Shown here: piece after piece, positions 6,361 to 9,698 of the stretch
Layout of the letters: each line of letters begins with the position of its first letter
Position numbering within the stretch: the first letter of the stretch is position 1
Position numbers and translations under genes: made by a program
Source of the DNA: DATKMP01 sp035541775
GTDB lineage: Bacteria; Bacteroidota; Ignavibacteria; UBA10030
Length of the DNA: 9,698 nt
Assembly (NCBI GenBank): GCA_035541775.1
Contig: DATKMP010000006.1
Span: 1-9,698 of the forward strand
Direction: 5' to 3'
Notes under the pieces: model-generated
What the model was told of the DNA's origin: nothing
The model's database searches: none
What the model saw: only the letters and a program-made list of their open reading frames with translations

Positions 6361-7345
6361 CATAGAACCACAACCGGTTTCTTTACCGGCAGAACAAATC
6401 AATACGTCGCCCGAAGATGAAGCGATTGAATCTGTGCCTCTGTATAAAAATGCCAAGCTTGTCATTCCACTTTTTATCATTGTGCTGGCTATCGCGATAT
6501 TTTCTTGGCGGTATTATATTAATCTGCGGGATTTTGTTTCCACCGACGATGCATACATCGACGGCAATCGTGTTTCCATCAGCTCGAAAATTCTTGGGCG
6601 GATCGATCAGCTTAACGCCGACGAAGGTGATACGGTCCAACAAGGACAACTTCTGGTTCGCATAGACGATAGCGATCTGCGGGCGCAAGAAACACAGACC
6701 AACGCAGCGCTCGCATTCGCAAAAGAAAATATCGAAGTCTCAAAAGTCAGTCTCGATAAAGCGCAAACCGATTTTCAACGCGCCTCGGTGCAATTCCGGG
6801 AAAACATTATCCCCAAAGAACAATTTGATCATGCGCAGAATGAATTGGAAGCTGCGAAAGCACGGTTGAATCTGGCTTACGCACAAGCAACAACGGCACA
6901 TGCACAACTCGGCGTCGTCCAAACGCAGCTGAAGAACACTGTCATCGAAGCGCCTATGTCCGGCGTTGTTTCAAAGCGTTGGGTGCTTGCTGGAGATGTT
7001 GTACAACCCGGGCAGGCAATTTTTTCTGTCTATGATACAAAAGATATTTGGGTAACCGCAAATCTGGAAGAGACCAATCTTGGATCTCTGCGTGTCGGCG
7101 ATAAGGCGGAGATTAGCGTTGACACGTATCCCGACATGAAATTTACCGGAACCATTATCTTGCTCGGTTCCAATACTGCTTCACAGTTTTCGTTGATTCC
7201 GCCGAACAATGCGTCGGGGAATTTTACAAAAGTGACGCAGCGCGTTCCCGTGAAATTTTCTATCAAGCAGGAAGACACCGCCGGTGCAAGGCGCGTGAAT
7301 CTTCTTCCAGGTATGTCGGTTGAAGTGAGAGTGAAGGTTCGTTAA
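6329..7345 (+). CDS. EmrA-like membrane-fusion (periplasmic adaptor) protein, HlyD family
   Basis: The product links an inner-membrane MFS pump to an outer-membrane channel. It has 338 residues. A polar cytoplasmic start of about 40 residues precedes one membrane helix (about 43-60, KLVIPLFIIVLAIAIFSW). The first lipoyl half (71-112) contains STDDAYIDGNRVSISSKILG. An Ala/Gln/Glu-rich alpha-helical hairpin (about 113-203) follows, then the second lipoyl half (204-234, VIEAPMSGVVSKRWVLAGD). A beta-barrel follows, with the FSLIPPNNASGNFTKVTQR loop at 287-305 that is typical of EmrA rather than AcrA. The single helix and absence of a lipoprotein signal also fit EmrA. The gene overlaps tetR by 32 bp and has its own Shine-Dalgarno sequence. 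Its stop overlaps the next start as TAATG, so adaptor and pump are probably made in a coupled way. Confidence 0.93.
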   Translation: MAKKETAKQRNIEPQPVSLPAEQINTSPEDEAIESVPLYKNAKLVIPLFIIVLAIAIFSWRYYINLRDFVSTDDAYIDGNRVSISSKILGRIDQLNADEGDTVQQGQLLVRIDDSDLRAQETQTNAALAFAKENIEVSKVSLDKAQTDFQRASVQFRENIIPKEQFDHAQNELEAAKARLNLAYAQATTAHAQLGVVQTQLKNTVIEAPMSGVVSKRWVLAGDVVQPGQAIFSVYDTKDIWVTANLEETNLGSLRVGDKAEISVDTYPDMKFTGTIILLGSNTASQFSLIPPNNASGNFTKVTQRVPVKFSIKQEDTAGARRVNLLPGMSVEVRVKVR

Positions 7346-8964
7346 TGGCTCCGCTTGCTCTTCGTCGCATACGTGGAGGAATGGCGCGTGTCGTTCCTTC
7401 TTTGCATCATGAACATGAATCGTACAAATGGTGGGTTCTCGCCAATGTCATGATCGGCACGTTCATGGCTGTGTTGGATGCAACCATTGTGGACGTATCG
7501 CTGGCAAAATTGATGGCAGCATTCGGCATCAGCGTGGATAAAGTGGAATGGGTCATCACCGCTTATATGCTCGTGTTTGCCGTTATGCTTCCTACTGCCG
7601 GGTGGATTGCCGACCATTTCGGTTACAAGCGAACATATTTTTCTGCGCTTGCGTTATTCACGATCGGTTCATTTTTGTGCGGGCAGTCATGGAACGAAGA
7701 CGTGTTGATCCTTTCTCGGATTATTCAAGCAACGGGCGCAGGCCTTTTGATGCCAACCGGCATGGCAATTATTACACGGGAATTTCCACAGCGCCAGCGC
7801 GGGCTTGCACTTGGATTTTGGGGCATAGCTGCCGCCGCGTCGGTTTCGCTCGGGCCGATGATCGGCGGATACTTGATCGACAATATCAACTGGAATTCAA
7901 TTTTCAATGTCAACGTTCCTGTCGGCATTATCGGCCTTTTCGCAACGTACGTCATTCAGCGTGAATACAAAACCGAACGAACGCGCTCGTTCGATGTTAT
8001 CGGTTTTATTTCGATGGCAACGTTCCTGAGTACACTCCTGTTAGCTTTGACCGATGCCAACGCAAAATGGAATACCGGCGGGTGGTCTTCGCCGTTTATT
8101 GTCACGTGTTTATCCATTTCCGTGCTGGCATTGATTGTTTTCCTCGTTACCGAATTTACGGTGAAGCATCCGCTTATTGAAATGTCGTTGTTCAAGGATT
8201 TCAATTTCACCGTCGCGAACGGTGTATTGTTTCTTTTTGGATTCGGCATGTTCGGCAGTACATTTTTACTGCCACTCTATCTTCAAAATGCTCTCGGCTA
8301 TACGGCGTTCCAAGCGGGATCGTTGTTTCTGCCGGTCGGGCTTCTTCAAGCAATGACGGCACCGATGGCAGGATTTTTATCGGATAAAGTCAATCCTAAA
8401 ATTCCTGCGTTTTGCGGACTCATTTTGTTGGCACTCAGTTTGTCGATAAACAGTGCGCTTTCACTTTTTTCGGAACATCATCAAATTATGATCCCGCTGT
8501 ACATTCGCGGCTTTGCCATGGGAATGATATTTTCGCCGATGACTACGATGGCGCTCACCAATGTTCCTCGTTATAAAATCGGACAGGCATCCGGATTGTA
8601 TAACATCATCCGGCAGCTTGGCGGAAGTTTTGGCATTGCGTTTATGAGTTCGCTGCTGACACGGCGGGTCATTTATCATAATGCTATTTACGGACAGGTC
8701 GTCAACCAGCAATCCGATATGTTTCAGCAGGTGAGCCGCCAATTGACGCACTTCAGTGCCGAAGCGCTTTCCGGCAATGCATCTCTTGCTGCGATGCGTG
8801 CGCAAGCATTGATTGCCGAACACATTGCAACGCAGTCGTTTGTGAAAGCGGTCGGAGATGTCTTTCTCGTTGCCGCTGTTATTACATTGTCTGGAACGAT
8901 ACCCGTTCTCATGCTGAAGTACAAGAAAAAAACGCAAGGTGAAAAACCTATTGCCATCGATTAA
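7345..8964 (+). CDS. EmrB/QacA-type MFS multidrug transporter (DHA2, 14 helices)
   Basis: This is a proton-driven exporter in the inner membrane. The 539 residues are the right length for the 14-helix DHA2 family. Visible motifs are motif D1 LDATIVDVSL (44-53) in helix 1, motif A GWIADHFGYKR (86-96) between helices 2 and 3, RIIQATGAGLLMPTGM (125-140) in helix 4, and the antiporter motif C with GFWGIAAAASVSLGPMIGG (157-175) in helix 5, followed by NWNSIFNVNVPVG. Later helices and RGFAMGMIFSPMTTMALTNV complete the fold. The ATG overlaps the adaptor stop by 1 bp, and GAAGG lies 7 nt upstream. An internal ATG at 7381 would remove 12 residues before the membrane domain. With EmrA-like and TolC-like neighbours it should pump lipophilic toxins straight out of the cell. 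The substrate is unknown. Confidence 0.95.
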   Translation: MAPLALRRIRGGMARVVPSLHHEHESYKWWVLANVMIGTFMAVLDATIVDVSLAKLMAAFGISVDKVEWVITAYMLVFAVMLPTAGWIADHFGYKRTYFSALALFTIGSFLCGQSWNEDVLILSRIIQATGAGLLMPTGMAIITREFPQRQRGLALGFWGIAAAASVSLGPMIGGYLIDNINWNSIFNVNVPVGIIGLFATYVIQREYKTERTRSFDVIGFISMATFLSTLLLALTDANAKWNTGGWSSPFIVTCLSISVLALIVFLVTEFTVKHPLIEMSLFKDFNFTVANGVLFLFGFGMFGSTFLLPLYLQNALGYTAFQAGSLFLPVGLLQAMTAPMAGFLSDKVNPKIPAFCGLILLALSLSINSALSLFSEHHQIMIPLYIRGFAMGMIFSPMTTMALTNVPRYKIGQASGLYNIIRQLGGSFGIAFMSSLLTRRVIYHNAIYGQVVNQQSDMFQQVSRQLTHFSAEALSGNASLAAMRAQALIAEHIATQSFVKAVGDVFLVAAVITLSGTIPVLMLKYKKKTQGEKPIAID

Positions 8965-8984
8965 ATTCTATCAGAAATTTTTTT

Positions 8985-9698
8985 ATGAAAACAATATTGA
9001 TCACACTGTTTACGTTATCGTTACTCCAGATAGCATTTGCGCAGGATTCAATGACCGTGGAGCAAGCCGTTCAGCGTGTGTTAGAAACACATCCTTCGCT
9101 TCAACAAGCCGCTGCCAGTGTTCACGCTGCAGAAGCGCGAACGGCGATTTCTCAAAGTGCGCTGCAGCCCAATGTTTCAGCATCCGCACAATATGCGCGC
9201 ATCGGCCCGATTCCGGCATTTGCCATTCCGAATATGGGCAGTTTCATTCTTGCGCCGGAAAACAATTATGACGGACACATCTCTGCGGAATACACCGTGT
9301 ATGATTTTGGCAAAACAAATTTCACCATCGACGTTGCGCAATCCCGCGTTCAATCCATGCGAGATGCCGTTGAGTTGACACGAACCGGATTGGCATTGCA
9401 AACCATTCGCACGTTCTATTCCTTAATACTGCTCCAAAAAAGTTTGATTGTGCAGAATGAACAGATTGATGCACTGAACCAGCACCTGACATTGACGCAA
9501 AAACGCGTTGATGCAGGGTCGGCAACGAATTTTGATGTCCTCACAACTCAAGTACGCGTTGCCTCGGCGCAAAATCAAAAAGTAGAAATAGAAAATACGA
9601 TTCAAAAACAAACATCCGTTTTACGCGAATTGTTAGGGCTTCCAGTGGGGAAAGAATTTTCGATTCGAGGAATTCTCTCACAGGAACATATCACATTG
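8985..9698 (+). CDS. TolC-family outer-membrane efflux protein (3' end cut by window end)
   Basis: The frame is open from the ATG at 8985 to the window end, giving 238 codons; TolC-like proteins usually have about 420-480, so roughly half is present. The first 19 residues (MKTILITLFTLSLLQIAFA) are a signal peptide with probable cleavage before QDS. The mature start MTVEQAVQRVLETHPSLQQA is the standard opening of the outer-membrane efflux family. A strand region with PENNYDGHISAEYTVYDFGK follows, then long helices including LTLTQKRVDAGSATNFDVLT, which carries the conserved (K)RVDAGSAT-D/N-DVL pattern. The gene begins 20 bp after the transporter stop with no terminator between them. No Shine-Dalgarno sequence is clear. 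It completes the tripartite pump as the trimeric outer-membrane tunnel. Confidence 0.93.
   Translation, partial: MKTILITLFTLSLLQIAFAQDSMTVEQAVQRVLETHPSLQQAAASVHAAEARTAISQSALQPNVSASAQYARIGPIPAFAIPNMGSFILAPENNYDGHISAEYTVYDFGKTNFTIDVAQSRVQSMRDAVELTRTGLALQTIRTFYSLILLQKSLIVQNEQIDALNQHLTLTQKRVDAGSATNFDVLTTQVRVASAQNQKVEIENTIQKQTSVLRELLGLPVGKEFSIRGILSQEHITL

Noticed and set aside
8965..8984. Terminator between the transporter and channel genes
   Set aside because: The only pairing is a five-base A/T stem; the T run just precedes the channel ATG and is better read as an AT-rich leader.
8939..9271. A 110-codon plus-strand frame across the transporter end and the channel gene start
   Set aside because: It is Cys- and Ser-rich and has no recognisable family. 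The overlapping frame from 8985 has a signal peptide and clear TolC-family motifs.

Overview
The window is ordinary chromosomal bacterial DNA of moderate GC content by eye, with dense, closely spaced genes. It carries mre cell-shape genes directly downstream of purNH, a PurN with the GGAGMYG loop, a RhaD-type aldolase and several genes without a clear Shine-Dalgarno sequence. Together these suggest a Gram-negative member of the Bacteroidota/Chlorobiota/Ignavibacteria neighbourhood. The phylum is an inference. A Gram-negative envelope is well supported by the periplasmic adaptor and the outer-membrane TolC-like protein.

Left half (1-4516, minus strand): five genes lie head to tail in transcription order purN, purH, mreB, mreC, mreD. 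mreD is cut by the window start. purN and purH overlap by 16 bp, and purH uses a TTG start with a strong ribosome-binding site inside purN. mreB follows 58 bp after purH. A terminator-like hairpin with a U-tract separates mreB from mreC, and mreD follows mreC after 9 bp. The products are two enzymes of de novo purine synthesis (GAR and AICAR formyl transfer, plus IMP cyclisation) and the actin-like MreB with its membrane partners.

Middle (4517-5691): a divergent intergenic region with a candidate purN promoter precedes a lone plus-strand rhamnulose-1-phosphate aldolase gene (rhaD). No other rhamnose gene is visible. After rhaD comes a 186 bp gap. It holds two small hairpins, then a promoter and a long palindromic operator in front of the next operon.

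Right half (5692-9698, plus strand): this is a drug-efflux operon. It encodes a TetR-family regulator, an EmrA-like membrane-fusion protein (overlapping tetR by 32 bp), an EmrB/QacA-type 14-helix MFS pump (overlapping the adaptor by 1 bp) and a TolC-like outer-membrane channel cut by the window end. The parts make a self-contained tripartite pump from inner membrane to outside. The TetR protein probably represses the whole operon by binding a palindrome of four half-sites that covers the expected transcription start.

I found no mobile element, CRISPR array, tRNA, rRNA or riboswitch, and nothing that amounts to a previously undescribed system. The most interesting signals are regulatory: the double-dimer-type TetR operator and the hairpin between mreB and mreC.
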